Positions 46,363 through 57,164 of a stretch of DNA of 64,000 bases are shown one piece after another (positions within the stretch are counted from its first letter, which is position 1; the number at the start of each line of letters is the position of its first letter). The DNA comes from Kwoniella bestiolae CBS 10118. Lineage: Eukaryota; Basidiomycota; Tremellomycetes; Tremellales; Cryptococcaceae. The position numbers and the translations under genes were made by a program. The DNA lies in NCBI RefSeq assembly GCF_000512585.2, contig NC_089242.1, positions 2,728,001-2,792,000 of the forward strand, read 5' to 3'. The notes beneath the pieces are model-generated. The model was given only the letters and a program-made list of their open reading frames with translations. It made no database searches and was not told the DNA's origin.

Positions 46363-47225
46363 CGTGGCTGAGTTGTTGCTCGATTAATTGTAGAGGTTAT
46401 ACCGCTAAAGATGGATGATATTCTAGATACGCAGAGACCGTGTGGAAGACACGTAACCAGAGTAGGGTAGGTGAATACACAATGGGTAGGAGATGAAGTA
46501 GACTGAGTTGAGATTCCAATTCCAGTTCCAACTTGCACAAGTCGAGGCTTATATTGAGGTCTTTTCGATCGGTCGTCGGGTTGTACCAGACTACAGCTGC
46601 GATTCAATTCAATTTATGCACAATTGGGCGATTCAAAGTGATAAATGATAAGAGCTTAAATGTTAAAGTGTCAAGATTGTATTTGTATCGAACGAAGCTG
46701 TATAAACATGAGACGATGATAAAGAGCTATAGGTCTACGGTCTTCGGACACCGTCAAGGCAGATGAGAGAGCGGATGTACTCGTCATCGTCATGTCCATA
46801 TCTGCCGTTACTTCCTTCCCCTTCATCGTGAGCGGGCTACTTCACTGGGTAATGTTTTTCTTGTCGATCGATCTACGACCTTTGCATCATCGGGAATTAA
46901 CCGTTTGTATCTGGGGAAACCAAAGGGAGGGTTATTCACTATTCCCTGAAAAAGCGGGAAATCTTCCTCTGTCCGCGTGTGTGAAACCCAAGTTTCTGAG
47001 AAAACTGAAGCACATGTTTCTGAGATTCTGGGAAATAGCGAGATTTCGGCGGAGAGCGCCGTAAAGTGATGAGGTGGTTGACGTAACCTCGACGCGTTTC
47101 AACTGATAAAAAGATCAGGCGCGGATATAGTAAAGTTGAGGATGTAATGTTGCCATCCATCATCTTCTTTCCTTTTTTCCTCTCTTCCTCTCAACATATA
47201 TCCATCAGGTAGGAGCAGATCCGAG
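46363..47225. other. Divergent promoter region of the CFA-like gene and RDH54
   Basis: The 863 bp region between two start codons contains the MCB at 47092-47097 and two runs of near-repeated text (TTTCTGAGAAAACTG and TTTCTGAGATTCTGG near 46994-47030). No coding ORF was accepted. Confidence 0.45.
47092..47097. promoter_or_regulatory. MCB (ACGCGT) upstream of RDH54
   Basis: A perfect ACGCGT lies 129 bp upstream of the RDH54 ATG at 47226. Only four such hexamers were noticed in the window, two of them close to recombination genes at nearly equal distance. Confidence 0.5.
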
Positions 47226-50200
47226 ATGACCTACTCACCATCTTCATCAAAGCCCAAAAGGGGCTTAGGAGCTATCATAGATTCCATCGCTACTCAGGCG
47301 GATCGTATTCCTGATTCATGCTCTGAAGGATCAGGTTCCGATTCCGACAGTGATGATGAGGAAGAAGTGGGGGTCGGATCAATCTCGACCCCTCAACCTA
47401 TCCCTCTTACCCCTCATACGGGTCCTAGTAGGAGCTCGAGCAAAGGAAAGGAGAGAGCTGTAGATTCCCCTAGGGTGGAGATGAGCTTGGGGAGGAGTGG
47501 AAGAAACGTATATCAGGTTGTAACGCCTGGTAGATATGCAGAGTACTTTGCGGTGCAATGGTGAGTGGGCTCGTCGTAACGGTTGATGTGCCCAAAGTAG
47601 CTGACAAGAGTATGACAGGAGAAAACCTCAACAGAAGAAGGTGAGCTGCGGTGATCTTCTTCGGCTCGATGTCCTACGCTGACGATAGCTCATTACCTTG
47701 GCCACCTCAGCATAGTAAGTTGACTCTGTAGCAAAACCTCTCACCTCTTTTGTAAGATGAACTCGAGCTTACGGTATTCTTATCACAGAAACTTGGGATG
47801 GTGATGCTTTCATCAAAGTGGAGGGTAATAAGATAACAATGATCGATGAAGAAGGAAATTAGTGAGTTTGTGCTATCTTAGCTTCGTGCTCAAGAAGCTG
47901 ATGCTTTAACTACAGTAAGGGTGTCACGGGAAAAGGTGAAAGAGATGTCTGTGCCGACCAGGAATTGAGGATCGGGGGCATGGATATCCTCGTAGATAGA
48001 GAGGTCTCGAAGCAAGAGTGAGCACACTCTCTCACTGCCTTTATATCTCTTCGCACAAGTGGGCAAACTGATACCCCGGAAAGATTCAAAGCAGGAACCA
48101 CAATCCTCAATAAACCTAAACCGTCCTCCATCCTCGGTCCAACCGCCTATCGTGCCACAACATTTGCCAAACCTTTCAAGGCTCCCACTCAGACCCATGC
48201 TCCGAAGCCTGTCGCAGGATATATTCCGGGAAGAACCTCATCAGGCGGATTGACAGCTGCACCACCAGGTATCCCTCTTTCCCATAAGGTCGAAATGCCC
48301 ATTTCCAAACCCATCGCTGCGAAATCATTCTATGGTCCATCGGTCGTCAGACCTAAGGCGAGTAGAATTGTTTTGGGCGAAAAGAGCAGTAAAGAGAGGA
48401 TGGAATGGGGCGGGGCTTTATTCAACCCCAATGCTGAAGGTGCGGTCGTGATGCCTAGACCCCCTGAGAAACTAGTGAAAATTATGAGGCAGAAGCATCC
48501 GTGAGTTGCTGTCATGGCATCTTGAATACTAGCTGATATCATTCCGTTTCACAGTGATCTGGACGTGGTCGATGTTGTAGTGGATCCAATCTTAGGTTCC
48601 CTATTGAGGAAGCATCAGAAAGAAGGTGTAAAGGTGAGCGCCTGAAACCTTATACATCGTTGTTTGAATGATCGGCTGATTCCAGACCATACCTTCAGTT
48701 CCTCTATTCCTGCGTGATGGGTTATACAGCTGCCGAAGCGGAGGGATGCATCTTAGCGGATGACATGGGTTTAGGAAAGACCCTTCAAAGTATTGCTTTG
48801 ATCCATACCTTACTATGTAAGTACAAAATACCTGGTACGATATGTACAATGCTGACGTATGGAACAGACCAATCTCCGTTTGACAATCAAAGTCAGACGT
48901 AAGTCCATGATCGTGATTCGTCTAGGTAGACCTCAACTCACATTGAGCTTCATGATCAGCATTCAGAAGGTGTTGATCGTTTGCCCTGTTACTCTGGTCG
49001 AGAACTGGAGGAAGGAGTTCAAGAAATGGTGAGATTCCATTATATAGGTTTGCAGCCTATGTCAACTGACAGTGAGATCGTCCAGGACTTCCGCCAAGAC
49101 AGATAAACGCATCAATGTACTGGTAGCCGATGGGACGAATTACCGAATCTCGAGCTTTGTAAGTTATAAACATCCTGCTGAAACGGTATGCTGATGGGAA
49201 CGGCAGGTCAACAACAAGAATATGCAAGTGTTGATAATCGGCTATGAAAGAGTGAGTCATGATCCGCTTGTGCCTATCCACAGGATAAAGACTGACGTTT
49301 CACACAATCACCTATAGTTGCGAAAAGAAATGTGAGTATCAAATGCATCGGATCAGAATATTATCCTGACAAGCTTGCTTACAGCAAAGAACTGGCTTCT
49401 TGCCAACCTCCCATTGGCCTTATCGTATGCGATGAAGGTCAACGGCTCAAATCGAAAGACAACAAGACCAAAAAGATGTTTGACGCTTTAAGTTGTCAGC
49501 GACGTATCAGTGAGTGAACAATGTTCATGATTCGCGAGCGTGAGCTGATATCCCTGCAGTATTGTCTGGTACACCTATTCAGAATGATCTTGCCGAGTAC
49601 TGGGCGATGGTGAGCTATACTCTGCCCGAAGACGGCAGCAAGCGAGCTGACATCCGTCTAGGTCGATTTTACCTGTCCGGGAATGTTGGGACGATACAAT
49701 GCATTCAACAAGCAATACGAGAAGCCTATCATGGCGGGCCGAGCAGTCGGTGCCAATAGCAAAGTCGTAGAACTTGGCGAGGAAAGAGCAAGTGAGGTAA
49801 GTGTCTTCATTTATCATCTCTGTTTGAGGCTGACTTGCACCTGTTCGCTCAGCTACACAAGCTCTCCAAGGAATTTGTCCTTCGTAGAACAGCAGATGTC
49901 ATGGAGAATTTCTTACCACCCAAACGTGAGTGTGCTAGACCGGCGAGCAATGGCTAATTCCTATCAGATGAATATGTGCTGTTTGTCGCGCCTTCGCTTC
50001 TCCAATTATCGGTCTTGGCTCGACTGCTTCAACCTTCGATTGTCGGTGGACTATTCAGAGGCGGTCAGCAATCTTTAGCTTTGAGTAAGTACATTGATAT
50101 CCCGCCCTGGTGGGAAAACAGCTCACTTTTTGTCCAGTCGACATGATGCGTAAAATCTCCAATTCGCCTATGGTGAGTTTTCAAGCGTAATCAAGGATAT

Positions 50201-52048
50201 TCAGAGCTAACATCTGACATCGGTTATTCAGCTCTTACGAAAGAAGGACGATGAAGGCATCAGTTCGGAAGAGATTGGGTCTGCACTTAGTGAAGCCAAA
50301 TCTGCGATCCCACTCGATGTAAACGTCAATGACACTACTACAAGTGGTGAGTTATGAGCGCGGTATTGTAGTCATTATGGGATGATGCAGCTGATCTCGA
50401 ATGCTTCTATTCAGGTAAAATGCTCGTTCTCGATAAAATGCTCCACTCAATCCACCAAGAAACCACCGAAAAGGTGGTCGTTGTATCCAACTGGACAGCA
50501 ACACTGAACCTCATCCAAGATATGTGCAAGATCCGAAAGTACCCATATCTACGATTGGACGGAAGCACCCCTGCGAAGCAACGACAGGAATTAGTCGACA
50601 CGTTCAATCGGGATGTGAGAAGGGAAGAGAGCTTCGTGTTTTTGCTGAGTGCCAAAGCTGGAGGGGTTGGGTTGAATCTTATTGGGTGAGCTGCCAATGC
50701 AATCCATGTTGTCAAGATAGGGACGAGTTGACGTGTGCTACAGAGGATCGAGATTATTCCTCTTCGATAGTGATTGGTTAGTGATTGAGCAATGTCATGA
50801 TCGGATGATTATCTGACTTGATCTTCAGGAACCCTTCGACCGATTTGCAAGCTATGGCTCGGATTCATCGGTAAGCTTTTTTACTGTCGTGATGAGAAGC
50901 TGAGCTTACAATCCCATAGTGATGGTCAGAAGCGACCTGTCTACATCTACCGATTGCTCACCACCAACGCTATCGACGAAAAGATCTATCAGAGGCAGAT
51001 TACCAAGATGGGTCTTGCCGATCAAATGATGGAACAAGGGGAAGTGGTCAAAGAGAGTAAAGACTGTAAGATTGCATCGCATCTTAATCGGCTTCCCTGC
51101 ACCACGCTTACGTGAGACGGTAGCCTTCTCGCATGCCGAATTGAGGGACATCTTCACCCTCAATCTGAAGACTGATGGATGTCAAACTCGTGAGCTTCCT
51201 TCTTGTCAAGTACTGGTTTAAGCTGACATGAGATGATAGATGACCTTCTTGGTTGCGATTGCTCTACTAATACTGCTCAAATTGCAGAGACAACAAGTGA
51301 AGAAACTAGTACTGTCGCTGAGGATGAGGAGGGTGACGATGAAGAAGAAGAAAAGGCTAAATTCGTAAATGCCAACGATTACAATCCTAACCTCGTAAGT
51401 TGTACATTCAGAATACAGTAAATAAAGACACCGACCTTATCTCGGTTGTACCTTATTCAGCCCGTCAAAATGCTCAAAAAGGTGCGTCTTGCCCCAAGCT
51501 TTTTGTGACCCCGGTCTTAGTGAATGCTAACATTGACACATCTCTCACAGGCTGCTGCTGAACAACAGCAAAAACTCAAAGCTCTCAAGAAATGGGCACA
51601 CTTTGATTCCTTCGACCATCATTCATTCCGAAACGTAATGGATCCAACCCTCTATAAAATGCTATATGAAGCTTGGGATTCGGATGAGGGTGCTCTGGTC
51701 GCGTCTGCTACTGCATCGGAGGAAGCTGAAGATAAGAAGAATAGGAAGAAGAAAAGAAAGGTTGCAGGAAGTGATGATGGAGAGGGAGAGGATACTCCTG
51801 ATAAAGTGTTGGACTCGGCGGAAGAGGATGAAGATGAGGATTCGGAAGGATCGACGGTAGTGGTTCCTTCCAAACGAAAGAAGGGTAGCAGTAAATCCAG
51901 ATCCAGAAAGGAGTCTTCAGAGGAATATGAGGATCTTTTGGGCATGGGCAAGAAGAAGAAGCATGATTTGAGGAAGATAGCTGAGAATGGCGGGACGGGG
52001 AGAGTCATGTTTGTCTTTGAGAAGATCTCGAAGTCGAAGTTGAGATGA
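47226..52048 (+). CDS. RDH54: Swi2/Snf2 recombination translocase RDH54/TID1 (RAD54B)
   Basis: More than 20 short exons encode about 1,100 residues. The N terminus is Ser/Asp-rich. The RDH54/RAD54B-specific region QWRKPQQKKHKTWDGDAF, with GKGERDVCADQELRIGGMDI, separates it from RAD54. The Snf2 core has GCILADDMGLGKTLQSIALI, LIVCPVTLVENWRKEFKKW, VCDEGQRLKS, ILSGTPIQNDLAEYW and FVLRRTADVMENFLPPK. The second lobe has KYPYLRLDGSTPAKQRQELV, LLSAKAGGVGLNLIG, and AMARIHRDGQKRPVYIYRLL. HDLLGCDC follows, then a long acidic/basic C-terminal extension. It remodels Rad51/Dmc1 filaments on DNA. Motif II reads DEGQ rather than the usual DEGH. A 4-nt exon supplies part of the conserved KKHKTW. Confidence 0.93.
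47711..47714 (+). other. 4-nt microexon (CATA) of RDH54
   Basis: The exon is flanked by an acceptor CTCAG with branch GCTGAC upstream and a donor GTAAGT downstream. It contributes His and the first base of Lys in KKHKTWDGD. Without it the frame after exon 2 (phase 0) cannot join AAACTTGGGATGG in frame. The His-Lys pair matches the RAD54B family pattern. Confidence 0.85.
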
Positions 52049-52295
52049 CGATGTGACTGAGGAGTAGGATACGAGGTGGAGTGTCATTTCGTCTGATTTC
52101 GATTTATGTTTTAAGTATGCCATGTTATATAGTCATTATCATGTGTTGTTCAGTAAGATACGTTACGTTGTAGTTGTGGGTATCGCATTATATCATTACA
52201 TGCATGTGAGAGTGAATTATATGAGTTATATCTTACAACATATATGAAAAGACGGTCCATTCCAATGCAGTTGTCAATACACATAGCGGTTGAAC

Positions 52296-53916
52296 CTACT
52301 CTTGAACCTCCTTAACTCTGATGACTAACACGTTCATCTCTCCTACTATCACCTTCCTTGGAATCACATTCAGAGATTTATAGATCCCTCTCAAAGCGCC
52401 TGAATGGGAAGTAAGACTTATATCTATGGAACGTATTGACAACTACAGTCAGCTTTGCACTTGTACATTCTCCTCGAACATGACATATTGCAGATGACTC
52501 ATACCAGAAAAACTCACAAGTATCCCCCTGACTCCTCTCCAAAACCTCCCTTATACCCTCCCCTCGCCTAGCTACGAGCTCTTCCTCCGTCTCTCTACCC
52601 CTAACTACGATGGGTTTCCAAACGTCATCTTCGTCGGACATACCCTCTGGATAGGTGAATGAAGTGAATTGGGCCTTGAGCGCGGAGAGGGGATAGCGGG
52701 CGTCGCATTGGTGCACGTGGAGATGTTCTCGGATATTCTGTATATACGCACGATTAGCACAACACTTGTGTACCCTTGCCTAGAGAAGAGGGGGGTGCGC
52801 AGAAAGTGTGCTTAGGAAGATGCTTATTGGTAGATGAGGCATAACAAAAAGTGATCAGAAAGCCAGTACTCACCTCAATGACTGTAGCGTCCACCCCATG
52901 CCCTTTCCCACCTTTCCACTCCTTCAGCCCATCGCTTGTATAATCATCAGCGAACAGCCATCCCCACTCGATCCCACATGTCTCGCCAGCCCTTTTGAGC
53001 GGACTGACAAACCATCTTTCAGGTAGGGGCATCCCCCTCTTACATTCTCTTTCTAGTGCCAATCTAGTTTGGTAGGCCTGAGAACGACCGAGAGGGGTGA
53101 GGTCGGGATCTAAGATTGGGTGTTGCATTTGGCCCTGTGTGAGTGACAGGTGTCTTGTTAGCTCAACTGAGTACGGCTCGATGGACGGTATTTTTGGAGC
53201 TTACCATTTCACCATACTTGTCTGCTATTACGTTGTGTTCGGCTACGAATATGTCATCAGCACTAACAAGGACGGTATACATGAGAAGCTATGACAATGG
53301 TGAGAGACCTAAACCCACCTTGACCATGCCGTGCGGCATATATCACCTTCACACTTTCACCTGGAGGACACACATCGTTCAGAGCTGTGAGAAGGAGGCC
53401 ATATGAGCTGTGAGCATATAACGCAATGCAATACAGGCAGCCAGCTCACCTTTGATCTTGGCTTTGAAAGATTCCCAATCACCTGGTGGGGGCGTAAGAC
53501 CGAATGGGCCTTTGACCTATGTTGGACGAAGGGTCAGATCGAGCTGAATGACGGATTGGGAATATTGCTGACTTACGTCTTCCTGCCATTGGGATAGGAC
53601 GAAGAACTCATCCAAGTGAGTGTACGAGTATCTCACCATCTTCTAGCAATACTCCCTGAGCAGTATGATGAGGTCTCAGGTGTTGAAATAGGGGATAGAC
53701 CTGGAGATCGAGGAAGACGATATTTGACGAAGGGAGAATGAGGTATGAGGATGTCACGAAGGCATCGAAGTACCCGGGTGAGGATGATGGCTTATGCTTA
53801 TATGCACGTCTCTGAGCTGGTCTCTGATGATCTGTGACAGGGAGCGCAGCTTGATAATCTGATCTGACAAAAGAGAGAGAGATGAAGGACAAAAGAGACG
53901 AGAAGAGATATTTCAA
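52296..53916 (-). CDS. Histidine phosphatase superfamily (phosphoglycerate-mutase-like) protein
   Basis: The conserved core is VKVIYAARHGQ joined to AEHNVIADKYGEMG (phospho-His motif RHGxxxHN), then LDPDLTPLGRSQAYQTRLALE, WFVSPLKRAGETC (second Arg), VIENIREHLHVHQCDAR, and ISLTSHSGALRGIY with the second catalytic His. The product ends VLVIRVKEVQE and resembles yeast Pmu1-type phosphatases. Two starts are possible. ATG 53916 gives a signal-peptide-like MKYLFSSLLSFISLSF and joins the core through an intron (GTGACA donor at 53757, acceptor just before 53641) in frame. ATG 53639 would give a cytosolic protein without it. I prefer 53916 with modest confidence. The substrate is unknown. Confidence 0.8.
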
Positions 53917-54025
53917 AATGTTTTTCCCATGTTTTAGCGCGACATAGCGTTATTTAGCTACTGTAACACGGAGGAATCTCGGTCAAACCCGATTACTGTA
54001 TACGATCCTCGGTTTTATCTAATCT

Positions 54026-54079
54026 ATGGCTGCAACACCTATCCTGCCGCCATCATCGAGACGAGGACTCCCCGGGTGA
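54026..54079 (+). pseudogene. Tiny ORF, possible relic of an orphan-family N terminus (copy 1)
   Basis: An ATG-to-stop frame of 17 codons contains PSSRRGLPG just before the stop. The same frame in the second module reads PSSRQGLPEQ and stops at nearly the same place. The longer orphan ORF at 57033 starts MSENQSSRQES. It may be a relic coding start, a uORF, or chance. Confidence 0.35.
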
Positions 54080-54376
54080 TATGATTCAGTGTATGACTAT
54101 GACAGCCCTGGCAAGGGGTTCTGAGCAAACAACAGGCAGTGTGACTGTGAATTGGGGATGCTACATAGGCTCGGCTTCGTTGCTCACTTCGTCAACCTGT
54201 CACCACCCATCCTTTGTGGGCTGCTCTCCGAGCATGACTGCAATGCTATGCAAAGTGTAAGGATCGATCTTTTGTGAGGACATACTGTGCTGCAACAATC
54301 TTGTGACACGCGTCTCAAATCATATGGCCTTCTTTTTTCGAGGAAGGCCACATCGAGTCAACTCGGGCGGACCTTA
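54050..54376 (+). repeat. Orphan-region repeat module, copy 1
   Basis: This stretch aligns along its length with 55370-55686. Shared blocks include CCATCATCGAGAC, GTGACTGTG, GTCAACCTGTCACCA, CAATGCTATGCAA, GTGTAAGGATCGAT and ATCGAGTCAACTCGG. Substitutions and small indels interrupt the match, including about 15 extra bases near 54160-54190. The offset between copies is about 1,320 bp. It sits upstream of the gene at 54541. Confidence 0.85.
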
Positions 54377-54540
54377 CTTAGAGAAACGTTGATGCGAAGC
54401 TGTTTGAGACTTTCGCCTCTCGTGATAAGTATGTATGGCTCAAGTCTCCACACTAAGCCGTAGCATCTATCGTATCTCCTTCTGCCTCAATTGTACCATC
54501 TCTGCCTATCCATCAACATATCAACGAACTCCAAAGCCAG

Positions 54541-55237
54541 ATGACGACCGAAGAACCCAGTGTCACCGTGAGAGAGCTGAATAATGCGTCCAGCGAAGCT
54601 TCGACCCCGATCCCGACCCCGTCCGTTGGCTTGACCCAGAATGCTCAAGGACGCACCCCTCAAGACGAAGGGGAAAGCGAAGCGGAGTCATGGAGTGGGT
54701 CTCAGTCCGCAGGACAGCAAACTGCTATATGTAATATTTCCGAGTGAGTTCACTATCCACCTGTCAAGCTTGAGACTTTGCTTGCTGAATTGCTTCTACA
54801 GCCAAGGACCGCTTGACGACTCTCGCGGTCACGACCGACCTTTCACTATGGATGAGACGGTATACAAACGATTCCTGTATACATTCACAGCTGCTCAACA
54901 AGCTCAAAGGTCCATTCCTAGCAGTCGCAGCATATCTAGAAACCCCTGTGACATCCGGATGCCCTTCGCCCAGGAAGAAAGTGTCTCTCCTACCACGATC
55001 AGTGATAGCAGCAAAGCTGGACATGTAGTCATCTGCCGTCAGACATTGGAGACGAGACAATCTGGGAGGTCGTCTGGCACAGGCATCACGTCAGATGACA
55101 CCGAAGAGTATTTTCTCTCGACGAGACATCCTCCGACGACGATCCGCGAGAATGCACCGAGAGAAGACATGGTAGACGGATCGGGATCAGAGAACGTCAT
55201 ATCTGAAATGAGCGATAGTCAGGATGATAGAGAATGA
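54541..55237 (+). CDS. Orphan two-exon gene A, polar disordered protein
   Basis: Exon 1 (54541-54743) ends at a GTGAGT donor; exon 2 (54802-55237) follows a TTCTACAG acceptor with a branch-like GCTGAAT. The joined frame gives 212 residues starting MTTEEPSVTVRELNN. The product is rich in Ser, Thr, Asp and Arg, has no signal peptide or TM segment, and contains a short helical-looking part DETVYKRFLYTFTAAQQAQRS. The tail reads ENVISEMSDSQDDRE. I recognise no family. The position and form of this helical part resemble ETEEAYYRKVLKYEELKRREL in the next gene, so A and B may be diverged duplicates. A real protein product is not certain. Confidence 0.55.
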
Positions 55238-55357
55238 TCAGCTGAAACATGTGAAATCGTATCAGACTGATGATCTGTCGATTGTGTCTCACTTTACTTA
55301 TCGTACGACGTATGAATGACCGTGTGCTTGTGTTTTCCTCACAGATTGCTAGATCAG

Positions 55358-55402
55358 ATGTCAGAAAATCCATCATCGAGACAAGGACTGCCCGAGCAAT
55401 GA
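55358..55402 (+). pseudogene. Tiny ORF, possible relic of an orphan-family N terminus (copy 2)
   Basis: MSENPSSRQGLPEQ and a stop. The DNA around its ATG (AGATCAGATGTC, then GARAATC and ATCATCGAGACA) is nearly identical to the start of the ORF at 57033. It leads directly into repeat module copy 2. Confidence 0.4.
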
Positions 55403-55686
55403 CATCCGGTATAAGACGATGGCAGCCCGGACAAGGAAATTTGTACAAACAATAGCCATCGTGACTGTGGATTTAAGGTGTCATGGGGTCACCTTTGTCA
55501 ACCTGTCACCAATTATCCTTTCTGGTCGATCCTCCAGGCAGAATTGCAATGCTATGCAAGGTGTAAGGATCGATGTTGTCTTATTATGTCATGCTGTGAT
55601 GCACAAAGTGTGCTCCACCCCTCTCAGATCCTTTTGCCTTCTTTCACTGTGAAAGGGCAGATCGAGTCAACTCGGTCGGACCTTGC
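55370..55686 (+). repeat. Orphan-region repeat module, copy 2
   Basis: This is the second copy of the module at 54050-54376, in the same orientation, upstream of orphan gene B. Similarity fades after about 55686, just before ATG 55713. Confidence 0.85.
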
Positions 55687-55712
55687 CAGTAACTCAGAAA
55701 TCGTCAGTATAA

Positions 55713-56377
55713 AGATGTCGCCGCTGCTGATTATCTTGCACTATACATCCCCAACAAGTACTATCATCGATTTCGCCTTAAGTTGCACCCAAGCTGACAA
55801 GTCGACAAACATACCCAACGATGGAACGAACATCAGTGTGAGGGACCCGAGCATTCCGTCTGACAAAGCCTCGACCCCCACCGCGGGATTGCCCCTTCGT
55901 ACGAAAGCGCCAAATACCCGAGAAGAAGTGGCTAACACAAAAGATTCAGCACGGCTGGCAGAAATCGAAAGGGAGATAACGATACTTTGGGAGGAGCTTT
56001 CGCAACAAGCTGATAGTGGGTAGGTCAAAGCGTCCTAACTTTCCAAAAATTAGGTAGGCTTTGGCTAACAAGGTGACCTTAATGCTGGGTATAGTAACAG
56101 GGGCTTGCTCAGCACCCAAACGGCATCCGGCATTGACAGGGGAAGCAACATAAGCAAAGAGACAGAGGAGGCATATTATCGCAAGGTATTGAAATATGAG
56201 GAACTCAAAAGGCGGGAACTCGCCCATAGCCACAGTGTATCAGGAGGTGCGTCTCGCTTGCAAATGTCCCCGGGGAGTGATAAGAGCTCTAGAATAAAGC
56301 CCAGTACTGGAAGTGACAATGACAAGCTTGAATCTGCTGAGAGCACTGTTGGAAATGTGGCACCTTTGCAAACATAG
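55713..56377 (+). CDS. Orphan two-exon gene B, polar charged protein
   Basis: Exon 1 starts MSPLLIILHYTSPTSTIIDF and ends with EIEREITILWEELSQQADSG at a GTAGGT donor near 56021. After an intron ending GGGTATAG the frame resumes with NRGLLSTQTASGIDRG and ends VGNVAPLQT, about 195 residues. Two helical, possibly coiled-coil parts are seen (ARLAEIEREITILWEELSQQ and ETEEAYYRKVLKYEELKRREL). The hydrophobic first 20 residues could be a weak signal anchor or a misassigned leader. I recognise no family. Layout (module, then two-exon gene with a Tyr/Arg-containing helix in exon 2) parallels gene A. Confidence 0.5.
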
Positions 56378-57032
56378 AGCAGGATAGCTCCGGGGGCGAC
56401 ATACCTGGACGATTTGCGGAAATGCGCTGAGAGACTGACAGGTAAGATGAACTTGCCAGGAGAAACCCATCCAGAAGAGTCCTATGCATATTCTAGATGT
56501 ATAAGTCAATGAACGTTCTGGCCTTACTTCATACGCCCGATCGGGAGTTTTACTCTCAAGCTGGGGTTTGGCGCCTGTCTTTGTGTGTCCTAAGTTGCCT
56601 TCCTCCGGAGTCTCGCCACCGTGAGAGACGACTTGTGAGCGATGAGTCTGAAACCACAATGAATAAAGGATTGATAGCACAGATACTACACGCCAGCCTA
56701 TTCTAGTGTCCACGATGATCCATTCTGCCCTTCGTGTCGCGTATTGCTCGTTCTTTTGATTATCACCGACCAGTCCGATAAGACCGGTCACAGAAGAAGG
56801 GATGTCGAGCTCGTCTTCTCCTTGGTACATGGACGTTACGGTCGAACTTTGTCCTGGAGGTGCAGTCGAGTCTTGGGGACTTAGTGTTTTTAAGAAAGGA
56901 AATACAAAGCTGCTCGCAAGGTCTCTCTGGAATGGCGACACACATCGACCTTCTTTTCCCTTTTCCCATCTCCCAGCAGATCCTAGCACATTCAAGTCTC
57001 ATTGCCAATTCACTAGCACATCGACAGATCAG
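56378..57032. other. Orphan-region spacer with overlapping unassigned ORFs
   Basis: This 655 bp stretch holds a long minus-strand open frame (56240-56995, first ATG about 56830) and plus-strand frames at 56497-56706 and from 56802. None shows a recognisable domain or a clear splice pattern. It probably includes gene B's 3' UTR and the leader of the ORF at 57033. Confidence 0.4.
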
Positions 57033-57164
57033 ATGTCCGAGAATCAATCATCGAGACAGGAAAGCCAAGAAACGTCCAAGTGGGCTCAGATCGTGCAAGA
57101 AAGCAGTGATTATGAACGCCAAGCTGATTTGAGAGTGAAGCTTGGACGTCTTGAGCTTATTTAA
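57033..57164 (+). CDS. Orphan ORF C, related at its start to the copy-2 relic
   Basis: A 43-residue ORF starts MSENQSSRQESQETSKW and ends LGRLELI. Its first ~36 nt, including AGATCAG before the ATG, match the start at 55358 with few changes. A second plus-strand frame (57179-57373, MWTYVLMITNPRVL to MLRRVFP) may be a further exon, but I found no splice pair that joins the two cleanly. An in-frame upstream ATG at 56802 would make a 120-residue protein. It could be a gene fragment. Confidence 0.35.
   Translation: MSENQSSRQESQETSKWAQIVQESSDYERQADLRVKLGRLELI

Larger units (their letters stand above)
53917..54540. other. Divergent intergenic region containing repeat module copy 1
   Basis: The region holds the promoter of the histidine phosphatase and, at 54050-54376, the first copy of a duplicated module, preceded by a tiny ORF (54026-54079). 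A pyrimidine-rich leader precedes ATG 54541. Confidence 0.5.

Noticed and set aside
56240..56995. Long minus-strand open frame (about 250 codons) antisense to orphan gene B and its downstream spacer
   Set aside because: It begins at a non-ATG codon; the first ATG leaves about 195 codons. Composition is mixed, no domain is seen, and it overlaps exon 2 of gene B. Chance or a shadow frame is likelier, though RNA-seq could revive it.
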